Positions 23,688 through 32,754 of a DNA stretch of 64,000 nt are shown here, piece by piece. The stretch spans positions 1,116,001 through 1,180,000 of the forward strand of contig CAVZCQ010000001.1 in NCBI GenBank assembly GCA_963773835.1, in the 5' to 3' direction. The DNA is from JOPF136 sp963773835 (GTDB lineage: Bacteria > Acidobacteriota > Terriglobia > Acidiferrales > UBA7541). Each line of letters starts with the position of its first letter. Within the stretch, counting starts at the first letter, position 1. The notes beneath the pieces are model-generated. The model saw only the letters and a list, made by a program, of their open reading frames with translations, was not told the DNA's origin and did not search any database. Made by a program: the position numbers and the translations under genes.

Positions 23688-24208
23688 TGATGAATCAATT
23701 TCTATTTTATTTCTTCGCGGGGCTGGCGGTGCTGAGCGGCGTGCTGGTGGTGACCATGCGCAACGCCGTGCACTGCGCCATATTCCTCATCACGACTCTG
23801 CTGGCCACAGCCGGCCTGTACCTGACGCTCAACGCGGAATTCCTGTTCGTGGTCCAGATCATTCTCTACGTCGGCGGCATCATGGTGCTGTTCGTATTCG
23901 TGATCATGCTGGTGAACCTGGATGTGGCGCTGCACCAGGTGCAGTTCAACCGGCAGACGTGGGTGGCGGGCCTCGTCTCGATGGCGCTGCTGGCGGAGCT
24001 GCTGGCGGCGCTGGCGCTGGCGCGGTCGGAGAGCGCGGGGATGCCTCTGCTGCCCCCACCGCAGGCCCCTACGGTCTTGCCGGGCGGCAATACGGAGCAG
24101 ATCGGCATGCTGCTGTTCCAGAACTACGTGATCCCGTTCGAGATTGCTTCCATCCTGCTGCTGGTGGCGCTCGTAGGGGCCGTGGTGATGGGGAAAAAGC
24201 GAATCTAA
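23687..24208 (+). CDS. nuoJ: NADH-quinone oxidoreductase subunit J
   Basis: 173 residues, five membrane helices. LAVLSGVLVVTMRNAVHCAI, LYLTLNAEFLFVVQIILYVGGIMVLFVFVIML and the final helix IPFEIASILLLVALVGAVVMGKKR are typical of NuoJ, including the pi-bulge helix region with the conserved tyrosine-glycine-glycine. It has two adjacent ATG codons (23687 and 23690). Its TAA stop overlaps the nuoK ATG (TAATG), so the pair is translationally coupled. Confidence 0.94.
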   Translation: MMNQFLFYFFAGLAVLSGVLVVTMRNAVHCAIFLITTLLATAGLYLTLNAEFLFVVQIILYVGGIMVLFVFVIMLVNLDVALHQVQFNRQTWVAGLVSMALLAELLAALALARSESAGMPLLPPPQAPTVLPGGNTEQIGMLLFQNYVIPFEIASILLLVALVGAVVMGKKRI

Positions 24209-24510
24209 TGATACCGACCAGCCACTACATCGTCGTCAGCCTGCTGCTGTTCACCACCGGCGTGATCGGGGTGCTTACGCGGCGCAACGTGATCATCATT
24301 CTGATGTCCATCGAACTGATCCTGAATGCGGTAAACATCAATCTGGTGGCGTTCTCGCACCACCTGGGCAGCTTAGACGGACAGGTTTTTGCCATTTTCA
24401 TCATCACCGACGCGGCTGCAGAGGCCGCCGTGGGCCTGGGCATCATCATCGCCTTCTTCCGCAACCGGCAGACGCTGCTGGCGGATGAAATGGATTTGCT
24501 GCGATGGTAG
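24208..24510 (+). CDS. nuoK: NADH-quinone oxidoreductase subunit K
   Basis: 100 residues, three helices, the normal NuoK/MrpC length. GVLTRRNVIIILMSIELILNAVNINLVAFS contains the conserved glutamate on helix 2, and FIITDAAAEAAVGLGIIIAFFR is helix 3 with its second glutamate. Both lie on the proton path of the membrane arm. The start was set at ATG 24208, overlapping nuoJ by one base. A short palindrome (24537-24566) separates it from nuoL. Confidence 0.95.
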   Translation: MIPTSHYIVVSLLLFTTGVIGVLTRRNVIIILMSIELILNAVNINLVAFSHHLGSLDGQVFAIFIITDAAAEAAVGLGIIIAFFRNRQTLLADEMDLLRW

Positions 24511-24536
24511 GGGTGGGGATCGCGCGCGTGGCCGGA

Positions 24537-24566
24537 GGGAGGGCGCAGCAAACAGCGCCCCTACGG
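24537..24566. repeat. Dispersed palindrome, copy 2, between nuoK and nuoL
   Basis: GGGAGGGCGCAGC (24537-24549), loop AAACA, GCGCCCCTACGG (24555-24566). Both flanks are identical to the copy at 3981-4022, while the loop differs. It ends five bases before the nuoL ATG and thus covers the place of the ribosome binding site, so its hairpin could lower nuoL translation. GGGCGC pairs with GCGCCC. Confidence 0.7.
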
Positions 24567-24571
24567 GTGGC

Positions 24572-26704
24572 ATGAACCAGAGCGGCTACTTTCTGGAACA
24601 CATCGGCTGGATCCCGCTGTTTCCCCTGGCGGGGGCGGCGCTGATGCTGCTCGCCGGCCGGCGGCTGCCGAAAGCGGTGGTCAGCCTGGCCTGCGTGGGC
24701 AGCGTGTTCGTCTCGTTTGTCTATGCTGCCGGAGCGGTGTGGGAGCTCGCGGCGCGTCCGGCGGAGGAGCGCGTCTTCCAGACAATCCTGTTCCAGTGGA
24801 TTCCCGCCATTCCCTACCACGGGGCGGCGCCCGGTCTTTTGTCTTTCTCCGCGGATTGGGGAATGCTGCTCGACCCACTGTCGTCGGTGATGATTTTGGT
24901 GGTCACCGGTGTGGGCTTCCTGATTCACGTCTACTCGGTCGGATATATGGGCCACGAGGGCGGCTACTACCGCTTCTTCGGGTACATGAATCTGTTCATG
25001 TTCTCAATGCTGACGCTGGTGCTGGGCAACAACCTCCTGCTGATGTTCGTGGGCTGGGAGGGAGTGGGCCTGTGCAGCTACCTGCTGATCGGGTTCTTCT
25101 TCCTGAAAAAATCGGCTTCGGATGCCGGCAAAAAGGCGTTCGTAGTGAACCGGGTGGGAGACGCGGGATTCCTGCTCGGCATTTTCCTGGCTTCGACGGT
25201 TCTGGGCACCATCCGGTTCACGGGCGCGGGACTGGAAGGGGCGGCCAGACTCGGGGGCATGATCGACGTGCTGCGGAGCGGCGCGTTCCATGCGGGCGCG
25301 CCGGCGCTGACGGCGATGGCGATTCTGTTCTTCATCGGTGCGACGGGAAAATCCGCGCAGATTCCCTTGTATGTGTGGCTGCCGGACGCGATGGAAGGCC
25401 CAACGCCGGTGAGCGCGCTGATTCACGCGGCGACCATGGTGACCGCAGGCGTGTACATGATTGCGCGCATGAATGTGCTGTACCAACTGGCGCCGGCGGC
25501 GATGCTGACGGTGGCCGTAGTGGGCGGGGTGACGGCGTTCTACGCAGCCACGATGGGACTGGTGCAGAACGATATCAAACGAGTGCTGGCCTACTCCACG
25601 ATCAGCCAGCTCGGGTACATGTTCCTGGCGCTCGGGGTGGGCGCGTTTGCCGCAGGGATTTTCCATCTGATGACCCACGCGTTCTTCAAAGCGCTGCTAT
25701 TCCTCGGCTCGGGCAGCGTGATCCACGCGCTTTCCGGCGAGCAGGACATGCAGAAAATGGGCGGGCTGTGGTCGAAGATCCCGACGACGGCCATGACGTT
25801 TCTGGCCGCTACGCTGGCGATCTCTGGCATTCCACCGCTCGCCGGGTTCTTCAGCAAAGACGAAATCCTGTGGCGGACGTTTTCCGGGGGCGAGGCGGCC
25901 ATATACAAAGCGCTGTATACGGTGGGACTGGTGACCGCGGGACTGACTGCGTTCTACATGTTCCGGCTGGTGAACCTGACGTTTTTCGGGAAATCGCGGG
26001 TGGACCACGAGGTGGAACACCACATCCACGAATCGCCTTCCTCGATGACGGTGCCGCTGATCATTCTTGCGGTGCTTTCGGTTGCCGGCGGATGGATAGG
26101 GATTCCCCACTCGTTGGGAGGCGGCAACCGGTTCGAGCGCTGGCTGGAGCCAGTCACAGCGCGGGTGGGCGGCGCCGTAGCGACCGCGGAACCGCACGCG
26201 AGCGCCGCTGAATACGGCCTGATGGTGCTCTCGGTGGCGGTGGCGCTGGCGGGCATCTGGCTGGCGTACCGGATTTACCTGGAGCGCGAAGGGCTGGCTG
26301 ATCGGATTGTCGCACGCTGGAAGGGCCTGCACGAACTGCTGTACCACAAATACTACATGGACGAGGTGTACGACGCGCTGTTCGTGAACCGGACGGAGGA
26401 TCTGGCCACGGCGTTGGGCGTTTTCGACCACAGCGTGGTGGACGGACTGGGGGTGGACGGCTCGGCGGCGGTGACGCGATTCAGTTCGCGCGTTTCCATG
26501 TGGTGGGACAAATGGATTGTGGACGGGCTGGTGAATCTCTCTGGCGAGGTGGTGCGCTTTCTGAGCTATCCGGTGCGGATGCTGCAGACGGGACTGGTGC
26601 AGAGCTACGCGCTCTTCATCCTGTTCGGCGTGCTGATTTTGCTGGTGGCGTATCTCGGCGTTCCGGCAGTGGCCTACATGCGAACACTGCTTCATTCATT
26701 ATGA
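24572..26704 (+). CDS. nuoL: NADH-quinone oxidoreductase subunit L
   Basis: 710 residues from ATG 24572; the frame is open upstream across nuoK but only this start gives the NuoL N-terminus (HIGWIPLFPLAGAALMLL). Signatures include WEGVGLCSYLLIGFF, MEGPTPVSALIHAATMVTAGVYM, FYAATMGLVQNDIKRVLAYSTISQLGYMF and MTHAFFKALLFLGSGSVIH. The C-terminus holds the long lateral helix and final anchor helix. NuoL is the distal antiporter-like proton pump. The stretch between the palindrome and the start contains no good Shine-Dalgarno sequence apart from GGTGG. Confidence 0.96.
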   Translation: MNQSGYFLEHIGWIPLFPLAGAALMLLAGRRLPKAVVSLACVGSVFVSFVYAAGAVWELAARPAEERVFQTILFQWIPAIPYHGAAPGLLSFSADWGMLLDPLSSVMILVVTGVGFLIHVYSVGYMGHEGGYYRFFGYMNLFMFSMLTLVLGNNLLLMFVGWEGVGLCSYLLIGFFFLKKSASDAGKKAFVVNRVGDAGFLLGIFLASTVLGTIRFTGAGLEGAARLGGMIDVLRSGAFHAGAPALTAMAILFFIGATGKSAQIPLYVWLPDAMEGPTPVSALIHAATMVTAGVYMIARMNVLYQLAPAAMLTVAVVGGVTAFYAATMGLVQNDIKRVLAYSTISQLGYMFLALGVGAFAAGIFHLMTHAFFKALLFLGSGSVIHALSGEQDMQKMGGLWSKIPTTAMTFLAATLAISGIPPLAGFFSKDEILWRTFSGGEAAIYKALYTVGLVTAGLTAFYMFRLVNLTFFGKSRVDHEVEHHIHESPSSMTVPLIILAVLSVAGGWIGIPHSLGGGNRFERWLEPVTARVGGAVATAEPHASAAEYGLMVLSVAVALAGIWLAYRIYLEREGLADRIVARWKGLHELLYHKYYMDEVYDALFVNRTEDLATALGVFDHSVVDGLGVDGSAAVTRFSSRVSMWWDKWIVDGLVNLSGEVVRFLSYPVRMLQTGLVQSYALFILFGVLILLVAYLGVPAVAYMRTLLHSL

Positions 26705-26728
26705 GGGCGGCGTGAGGGAGAAGGAACC

Positions 26729-28432
26729 GTGGATTTGAATGGACTGATGGAAACGCATCTGCTGAGCGTGATCATGCTGGCGCCGCTGGCGGGCGCCATC
26801 CTGCTGCTGTTCGTTCCCGGGCGGCTGGAAAACGCGCACCGCTGGATCGCCAACCTCGTTGGTTTCGTGGGTTTTCTGGTGTCGCTGCCGCTGATCGGAC
26901 GCTTTCTGCCGGGTACGCCCGGCTTCCAGCTCCGCGAAGAGGCGGACTGGATCCCCTCGATCGGCGCGAAGTATTCGCTGGGAATCGATGGGCTGAGCTT
27001 CGTGCTCGTCCTGCTGACCACGGCACTGGGCGCCATCGCCATTCTCTCGTCGTGGAGCGCGATCCACACGCGTGTGAAGGAGTACTACATCCTGCTGCTG
27101 TTGCTGCAGACCGGAATGCTCGGCGTGTTCATGTCGCTCGACTTCTTCCTCTTCTACGTTTTCTGGGAAGTGATGCTGGTTCCCATGTATTTCCTGATCG
27201 GAGTGTGGGGCAGCGACAGGCGGCTGTACGCGGCCATCAAATTCTTCCTGTATACGCTGGTCGGATCGGTGCTGATGTTGCTGGCCATCCTGTCCATCTA
27301 CTTCAATCACGCGGTGATCATGGCCGAGGGCGGGACGGCGGCGCGGGAACTTGCGGCGCGGTGGGGCCCGCACGATCTGTACACGTTCAGCATCCCGATT
27401 CTGCTGGATACGACAAAATACCTGGCTCCCACCGTGCAGCAATGGCTGTTCTGGGGCCTGTTCTTCGCCTTTGCGATCAAAGTTCCCATGTTTCCGTTCC
27501 ACACCTGGCTGCCGGACGCGCACACGGAGGCGCCCACGGCGGGCTCCGTCATCCTGGCCGGTGTGCTGCTGAAAATGGGGACGTACGGATTCCTTCGTTT
27601 TTCCGTGCCGATGCTGCCGGACGCGACGAAGCATTACGCGTGGCTGATGATGGTTGTCTCCGTGATCGCCATTATCTACGGGGCGCTGGTGTGCATGATG
27701 CAGAAGGACATGAAACGGCTGATTGCCTACAGCTCGGTGAGCCATATGGGATTCATCACGCTGGGAATTTTTGCGCTCACGCCGATGGGAATCCAGGGCA
27801 GCATTCTCCAGCAGTTGAACCACGGGATTTCGACCGGGGCGCTCTTCCTGATCGTGGGCGTGCTCTACGAGCGGCGGCACACGCGCATGATTTCGGAGTT
27901 CGGCGGGCTCTCCACGCCAATGCCGAACTACGCGACGGTCTACCTGATCATCACGCTCAGCTCGCTGGGGATGCCGTTGCTCAACGGCTTTATCGGCGAA
28001 TTTCTGATCCTTCGGGGGACATTTGAGGCGACCGGCTTTGGACCCGGCAACCCCATCAATGGGAAGTTGTTTGCGGCCTGGGCGGTGGCCGGAATCGTGC
28101 TCGGCGCAGCCTACCTGCTGTGGCTCTACCAGCGAGTGATGTTCGGGAAGGTGACCAACCCGGCGAACGAGAAGCTGCCGGACCTGAACGTGCGCGAATT
28201 CGCATGCCTGATTCCGCTGGTGCTTGCGGCGCTCTGGATCGGGATCTATCCGGCGCCGGTGCTGAAATATCTCGAAGAGCCTGCGAATGCCATCGTCCAG
28301 CGGGTGAATCCGGAATACTTCAGCGCACGAGCCGCGCGCACACCGGCGGCCGCGGGCGTGCCTGCGGTTGCGCAGGCCGCGGCGGAGACTGCGGTCCATC
28401 CGGAATCAGCGGCGGCCGGACCCTCGAGGTAA
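26729..28432 (+). CDS. nuoM: NADH-quinone oxidoreductase subunit M
   Basis: 567 residues, GTG start after GGAGAAGGA. Typical NuoM parts are SLGIDGLSFVLVLLTTALG, FYVFWEVMLVPMYFLIGVWG, FHTWLPDAHTEAPTAGSVILAGVLLKMGTYG and IAYSSVSHMGFITLGIF. It is the second antiporter-like proton pump. The C-terminal 50 residues are an Ala/Pro-rich tail (TPAAAGVPAVAQAAAETAV) that is not needed for the fold and echoes the Pro/Ala extension of NuoC. nuoN starts six bases downstream. Confidence 0.96.
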   Translation: MDLNGLMETHLLSVIMLAPLAGAILLLFVPGRLENAHRWIANLVGFVGFLVSLPLIGRFLPGTPGFQLREEADWIPSIGAKYSLGIDGLSFVLVLLTTALGAIAILSSWSAIHTRVKEYYILLLLLQTGMLGVFMSLDFFLFYVFWEVMLVPMYFLIGVWGSDRRLYAAIKFFLYTLVGSVLMLLAILSIYFNHAVIMAEGGTAARELAARWGPHDLYTFSIPILLDTTKYLAPTVQQWLFWGLFFAFAIKVPMFPFHTWLPDAHTEAPTAGSVILAGVLLKMGTYGFLRFSVPMLPDATKHYAWLMMVVSVIAIIYGALVCMMQKDMKRLIAYSSVSHMGFITLGIFALTPMGIQGSILQQLNHGISTGALFLIVGVLYERRHTRMISEFGGLSTPMPNYATVYLIITLSSLGMPLLNGFIGEFLILRGTFEATGFGPGNPINGKLFAAWAVAGIVLGAAYLLWLYQRVMFGKVTNPANEKLPDLNVREFACLIPLVLAALWIGIYPAPVLKYLEEPANAIVQRVNPEYFSARAARTPAAAGVPAVAQAAAETAVHPESAAAGPSR

Positions 28433-28438
28433 CGCGGA

Positions 28439-29920
28439 ATGTTGCATCACTTATTCGACTGGTTCCGGCAGCAGAAGGATTTCGCCCTGATACTGCCGCA
28501 GGTGCAGCTCGCCATTTTCGCGCTCGGGATCCTGCTGACTGATTTTCTTCTGGACCGGAAATCGCGGTGGTGGAACGCCGTGCTGGCACTGGTGGGCGTG
28601 GGATTCAGCGCGAAGGCGCTGTGGAACCTGACGAACCTGGAGGACGTGGCCGCCTACCACAGTTCGATCGTGGTGGACCCGTTTGCGGTTTTCTTCGGAT
28701 TCCTGTTTCTGGCCTCGGCGGCGCTGGTGATTCTCCTTTCGGTGCGCTATCTGGAGATCGAGGACGAGCATCATGGGGAGTTCTACGCCCTGCTGCTGTT
28801 TGCCACCATTGGAATGATGTTCCTGGCCTCGGGGAACGACCTGATCACGCTGTTCCTGGGGCTGGAGACCATGGCGCTGTCGTTCTACATCCTTTCAGGA
28901 TTCCTGCGCAGCCGGAAGGCGTCGAACGAAGGCGCGGTGAAATATCTGTTGTTGGGGGCGTTTTCGAGCGGGATCCTGGCCTACGGTTTCTCGCTGATGT
29001 ACGGGATCGCAGGCTCGACCAACCTGGCGCGCATCACGCAGGCATATGCGACGCGGCCCGCGGGAGATCCACTGGTGCTGGTGTCCCTGGTCACGGTGTC
29101 GGCGGGCCTGTTTTTCAAAATCGCCGCGGTACCGTTCCACATGTGGGCGCCAGACGTGTATGAGGGGGCGCCGACGTCCATCACGGCGTCGATCAGCGTG
29201 GCCTCGAAGGCGGCGAGCTTCGCGCTGCTGCTGCGGCTGTTCTGCACGGTGTTCTGGCCGGTGCGGCCGGACTGGGAAATGGTGGTGGCGGCGGTGGCCA
29301 TCGCCTCGATGACCGTGGGCAACTTCGGGGCCATCACGCAGAATAATTTGAAGCGCCTGCTGGCGTACTCCTCGATCGCCCACGTGGGCTACATGCTTCT
29401 CGGATTGGTGGCGGGCACGATGGACGGCTTCAAGGGGATCGCCATCTACCTGCTGGTGTATGTGTTCATGAACACGGGCGCGTTCGCCATCGTCATTATT
29501 CTGCGGCGCGAGGGCGTGATTGGGGAGGACATTGAAGACCTGAACGGACTGATTTCGCGGCGGCCGGTGGCAGCGATCCTGCTGCTGTTGTTCATGCTCT
29601 CGCTGGCGGGGATACCGCCGACGGCGGGCTTCATCGGGAAATACTACATCTTCCTTTCGCTCATCGAGTCGCATCACTACGTTCTGGCCGTTTTCGGCGC
29701 GCTCTACATCGCTCCCGCGCTCTACTACTACTTCCGCATCGTCGTGCATGCGTGGATGACGGAGCCTGCTGACGCCGCCCGCCCGGTGATCTCTCTGGGC
29801 CAGGGAGTGGCGCTGGGCGCCTGCGCGCTGGTGGTTCTGTGGGCCGGACTGCTGCCGGAGCGATTCCTGGAGATCGCCGGGACAACACTTCAATCCCAAT
29901 TCCTGCAACTGCTGCGCTAA
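28439..29920 (+). CDS. nuoN: NADH-quinone oxidoreductase subunit N
   Basis: 493 residues. LFLGLETMALSFYILSGFLR, KYLLLGAFSSGILAYGFSLMYG, PFHMWAPDVYEGAPTSITASISVASKAASFA and LKRLLAYSSIAHVGYMLLGLVAG are NuoN signatures, with 14 helices of the antiporter fold. It is the proton pump closest to NuoK and the last gene of the cluster. Its last four bases overlap the 3' end of the convergent toxin gene at 29917, so no separate terminator can lie between the two genes. Confidence 0.96.
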   Translation: MLHHLFDWFRQQKDFALILPQVQLAIFALGILLTDFLLDRKSRWWNAVLALVGVGFSAKALWNLTNLEDVAAYHSSIVVDPFAVFFGFLFLASAALVILLSVRYLEIEDEHHGEFYALLLFATIGMMFLASGNDLITLFLGLETMALSFYILSGFLRSRKASNEGAVKYLLLGAFSSGILAYGFSLMYGIAGSTNLARITQAYATRPAGDPLVLVSLVTVSAGLFFKIAAVPFHMWAPDVYEGAPTSITASISVASKAASFALLLRLFCTVFWPVRPDWEMVVAAVAIASMTVGNFGAITQNNLKRLLAYSSIAHVGYMLLGLVAGTMDGFKGIAIYLLVYVFMNTGAFAIVIILRREGVIGEDIEDLNGLISRRPVAAILLLLFMLSLAGIPPTAGFIGKYYIFLSLIESHHYVLAVFGALYIAPALYYYFRIVVHAWMTEPADAARPVISLGQGVALGACALVVLWAGLLPERFLEIAGTTLQSQFLQLLR

Positions 29921-30354
29921 CGGGTGGGGCGAAGAAACGGATTGGTCACTCGCACACTGCCATACAGCCGCCCATGCTCGAAATCTTCAGAGAGAATCTC
30001 AGGCAGGCAGTAGTGCTCCGCATACGCCCACAAATGCGCATCGAACCAAGAGAGTTGATAGACGGCCATGCCGCGCAGCGCCGTGCGGAGCACGCCGGCA
30101 GTGGGGTAGAGAACAGGGAAGGCGGCGAGCAGATCTTCCGCCTGCTTCCAAGCCTCTTCCCGAGGCAACAGGCAACTGCCGTCGGGGAGCGACCGCGTGA
30201 CGACAGAAACAAACTCCACGATAGCTTGGTGCGGAAGGATCAGGCTTTCGCGCACCAATCCTTCGTCCAACAACTGCCGCGCTTTTTCGTGTTTGTAGGA
30301 GTCTCGGGAGTCGCAGCGATAGACCAGGATGTTGGTGTCAACGAGGGAAGCCAC
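29917..30354 (-). CDS. vapC: PIN-domain toxin, VapC-like
   Basis: 145 residues. The N-terminus SLVDTNILVYRCD carries the first acidic residue of the PIN active site; further acids are in AIVEFVSVV, in LSWFDAHLWAYAEHY and in ILSEDFEHG, in the order of VapC-type RNases. It overlaps the upstream antitoxin gene by 17 bases. VapC toxins cut tRNA or rRNA and are neutralised by the cognate antitoxin in a complex that also represses the operon. The 3' end overlaps nuoN by four bases in convergent orientation. Confidence 0.88.
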   Translation of the reverse strand: MASLVDTNILVYRCDSRDSYKHEKARQLLDEGLVRESLILPHQAIVEFVSVVTRSLPDGSCLLPREEAWKQAEDLLAAFPVLYPTAGVLRTALRGMAVYQLSWFDAHLWAYAEHYCLPEILSEDFEHGRLYGSVRVTNPFLRPTR

Positions 30355-30649
30355 GAGTGTAGAGTTCCTCTCGCGTCCACCCGCGGTCTTTGGGGCGGGT
30401 CCTGCTCCTGGCCGCTTTCCTCGACCGCGCGGCGAGAATCTTATCGAGGCGGGCCGTGGACTGCCGGAAGAGCGCGATCCGTTCCTCGAGCGTCAAGCCG
30501 TGCTGCTTTCCCGGCCCAGGGAGCGCCCTCGCGACCCGGATGGCGTCTCCGGCCGGGATCCATTCCAGCTCGTCCCCGGGGCGAATGTTGTACTGGTCGG
30601 CAATGGCTTTGGGGAGGGTCAGTTGCCGTTTGCCGGTAACCTTGCCCAT
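30338..30649 (-). CDS. vapB: AbrB/MazE-type antitoxin of the PIN toxin
   Basis: 103 residues. The first 45 residues form a swapped-hairpin AbrB/SpoVT DNA-binding domain (GKRQLTLPKAIADQYNIRPGDELEWIPAGDAIRV). A basic C-terminal part with a helix (TLEERIALFRQSTARLDKILA) should wrap the toxin. It is upstream of and overlaps vapC, the usual antitoxin-first order. Its ATG (30649) has no Shine-Dalgarno sequence and lies where transcription is expected to begin, so the mRNA may be leaderless. Confidence 0.87.
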   Translation of the reverse strand: MGKVTGKRQLTLPKAIADQYNIRPGDELEWIPAGDAIRVARALPGPGKQHGLTLEERIALFRQSTARLDKILAARSRKAARSRTRPKDRGWTREELYTRGFPR

Positions 30650-30655
30650 ATTCTT

Positions 30656-30684
30656 ACTCTAGCAAGGAAGGCGTCCTTGCTCAA
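30656..30684 (-). promoter_or_regulatory. vapBC promoter with overlapping inverted-repeat operator
   Basis: On the minus strand: -35 TTGAGC (30684-30679), 17-base spacer, -10 TAGAGT (30661-30656). The spacer is almost wholly filled by a perfect inverted repeat AGCAAGGA-AGGCG-TCCTTGCT (30661-30681). Its position between the -35 and -10 boxes is ideal for autorepression by the VapB AbrB domain. The predicted start of transcription falls on the vapB ATG. Confidence 0.6.
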
Positions 30685-30720
30685 GAGGGAAAAGCGCCGA
30701 AGGGACAGGCAGAAGCTCAA

Positions 30721-32520
30721 ATGACGCTCGCACTCTCCGACTGGTGGGCCATTGCCGCATACCTGGGAATCACGCTGGCGCTGGGACTGTATTTCCGGCG
30801 GCGCTCGGGACGCAGCACGGAAGATTATTTCGTCTCGGGACGGGCGGTATCGTGGTGGCTGGCGGGGACGTCCATGGTGGCCACAACGTTTGCTGCAGAC
30901 ACACCGCTGGCGGTGACCGGCCTGGTCTACAAATACGGAATCTCGGGCAACTGGCTGTGGTGGAGCTTTCTGCCATCCGGGATGATGACGGTGTTCCTGT
31001 TCGCACGGCTGTGGCGGCGCTCGGGGCTGCTGACCGACGTGCAGTTCGCGGAACTGCGCTATTCGGGCCGTCCGGCGGCGTTCCTGCGCGGCTTCCGCGC
31101 GGTGTACCTAGGCCTGCTGATGAACTGTTTGATCCTGGGCTGGGTGACGAAAGCGATGGTGAGCATCACGGCGATTGCGCTGGGCATCCCGGAGCAGAGA
31201 TCTCTGGTCATCTGCGTGTTTTTCCTGATTCCGTTCACGGGGTTCTACGTCACGCTGGGCGGCCTGTGGGGCGTGCTATGGACCGACCTGTTCCAGTTCG
31301 TTCTGAAAATGGGAATTGTGATCGCCGTTGCGGCATATGGAATCTCGGCAGCGGGGGGCATCAGCGCGGTGCTCGCGAAACTGGCGGCGGAGCGCGCGGC
31401 AGTCACAGCGACATCGTCACACGCCGGGAACATCACGTCGCAGTTCCCCTCTTTTGGGCTGGGCCTAACGGCGGAAGAGCTGTGGACGCTGCCTGTGATC
31501 GCCTTCGTGGTGAATCTATGCGTGCAGTGGTGGTCGGCGTGGTATCCAGGCGCGGAACCGGGCGGCGGCGGGTACATCGCGCAGCGGATTTTCTCCACCC
31601 GCGACGAACGCCACGGCCTGCTGAGCGTGCTGTGGTTCAACGTGGCGCACTATGCGGTGCGACCCTGGCCATGGATTCTCACCGCGCTCGTGGCTGTTGC
31701 GCTCTACCCAGGCTTGGAGCACCCGGAATCCGGCTACATGCTGGTGGCCGTGACTTGCCTGCCGCACGCGATGCGAGGGCTGCTGGTGGCCGGGTTTCTC
31801 GCCGCGTTCATGTCCACGTTTGCCACGCAATTGAACTGGGGCAGCTCGTACCTGGTGAGCGACTTTTACCGGCGCTTTCTGCGCCGTGGCGCATCGGAAG
31901 CGCACTACGTGGCCGCCTCGCGCGTGGCCACGCTGCTCCTGGTGGCCGTTTCCGCGCTGGTGGCCTCGCAACTCAGTTCCGTGGTGGAAGGATGGAAGTT
32001 CGTGCTGGAATTGGGGGCGGGCACCGGGGCGGTGTACATGCTGCGGTGGTATTGGTGGCGGATCAACGCATGGAGTGAGATCTCGGCGATGGCAGCCGCG
32101 TTGGTGGTGTCCGTCTTCCTGCTGAACCGGCCGCTATTTGCAGGGTCGGAGCTGGCCGTGTTCGCGCGCAATTCGCTGGTGATCACGGCGGTGGCCACGA
32201 GCGCGTGGGTGGCCGTAACGCTGGCCACACGGCCCGAGCCGCAGGAAGTATTGCTGCAATTCTACCGGCTCGTCCGGCCGCACGTGAGCGGGTGGAAGCC
32301 AGTTGCGCTGCTCGCCCCAGAGGTGGCCCCGACTCACGATCTCGGCGCCAATCTCCGCGCCTGGGTACTTGGGTGCGCAATGGTCTATGCGGCGCTGTTT
32401 GCGGTCGGAGATTTTTGCCTGAAGCGGCCGGGGCAGGGAATTGCGCTCTCGGTGGTTGCCGTCGTGTGCGCGTCGCTCGTCTGGCGCGAGATCGCGCGCC
32501 AATCGTGGCGCGAGCGGTGA
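30721..32520 (+). CDS. Sodium:solute symporter family protein
   Basis: 599 residues with about 13-14 membrane helices of the LeuT-like fold. The early segment RSTEDYFVSGRAVSWWLAGTSMVATTFAADTPLAVTGLVYKYG matches the SSS family, including the unwound helix 1 region, and later GGLWGVLWTDLFQF and LVAGFLAAFMSTFATQLNWGSSYLVSDFY carry the sodium-site serine/threonine pattern of helix 8. The C-terminal part has extra helices. Such transporters take up sugars, carboxylates or amino acids with Na+; the substrate cannot be given. It is divergent from vapBC and has about 70 bases of upstream space. Confidence 0.9.
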   Translation: MTLALSDWWAIAAYLGITLALGLYFRRRSGRSTEDYFVSGRAVSWWLAGTSMVATTFAADTPLAVTGLVYKYGISGNWLWWSFLPSGMMTVFLFARLWRRSGLLTDVQFAELRYSGRPAAFLRGFRAVYLGLLMNCLILGWVTKAMVSITAIALGIPEQRSLVICVFFLIPFTGFYVTLGGLWGVLWTDLFQFVLKMGIVIAVAAYGISAAGGISAVLAKLAAERAAVTATSSHAGNITSQFPSFGLGLTAEELWTLPVIAFVVNLCVQWWSAWYPGAEPGGGGYIAQRIFSTRDERHGLLSVLWFNVAHYAVRPWPWILTALVAVALYPGLEHPESGYMLVAVTCLPHAMRGLLVAGFLAAFMSTFATQLNWGSSYLVSDFYRRFLRRGASEAHYVAASRVATLLLVAVSALVASQLSSVVEGWKFVLELGAGTGAVYMLRWYWWRINAWSEISAMAAALVVSVFLLNRPLFAGSELAVFARNSLVITAVATSAWVAVTLATRPEPQEVLLQFYRLVRPHVSGWKPVALLAPEVAPTHDLGANLRAWVLGCAMVYAALFAVGDFCLKRPGQGIALSVVAVVCASLVWREIARQSWRER

Positions 32521-32754
32521 GGCAGAGAACTTTCTCACCTGTGATCGCGAGCCAGTGGAAGATGGGAGCCGCACGGCCTGCCATCTGATTGTTTTGCCCC
32601 TGTGTACCGTTGCGAAACACGGCAGTACTTTCGTTCCATCGCGGGAATCGTACCGAAAGGCCATGATGATCGGGCTGGCTCGTCCCTCCAGCAAAACCAG
32701 ACTTGGGAAATGGACGAACCGGGGCCGGCTGACGGTCCCCGAATGGAGGATGTC

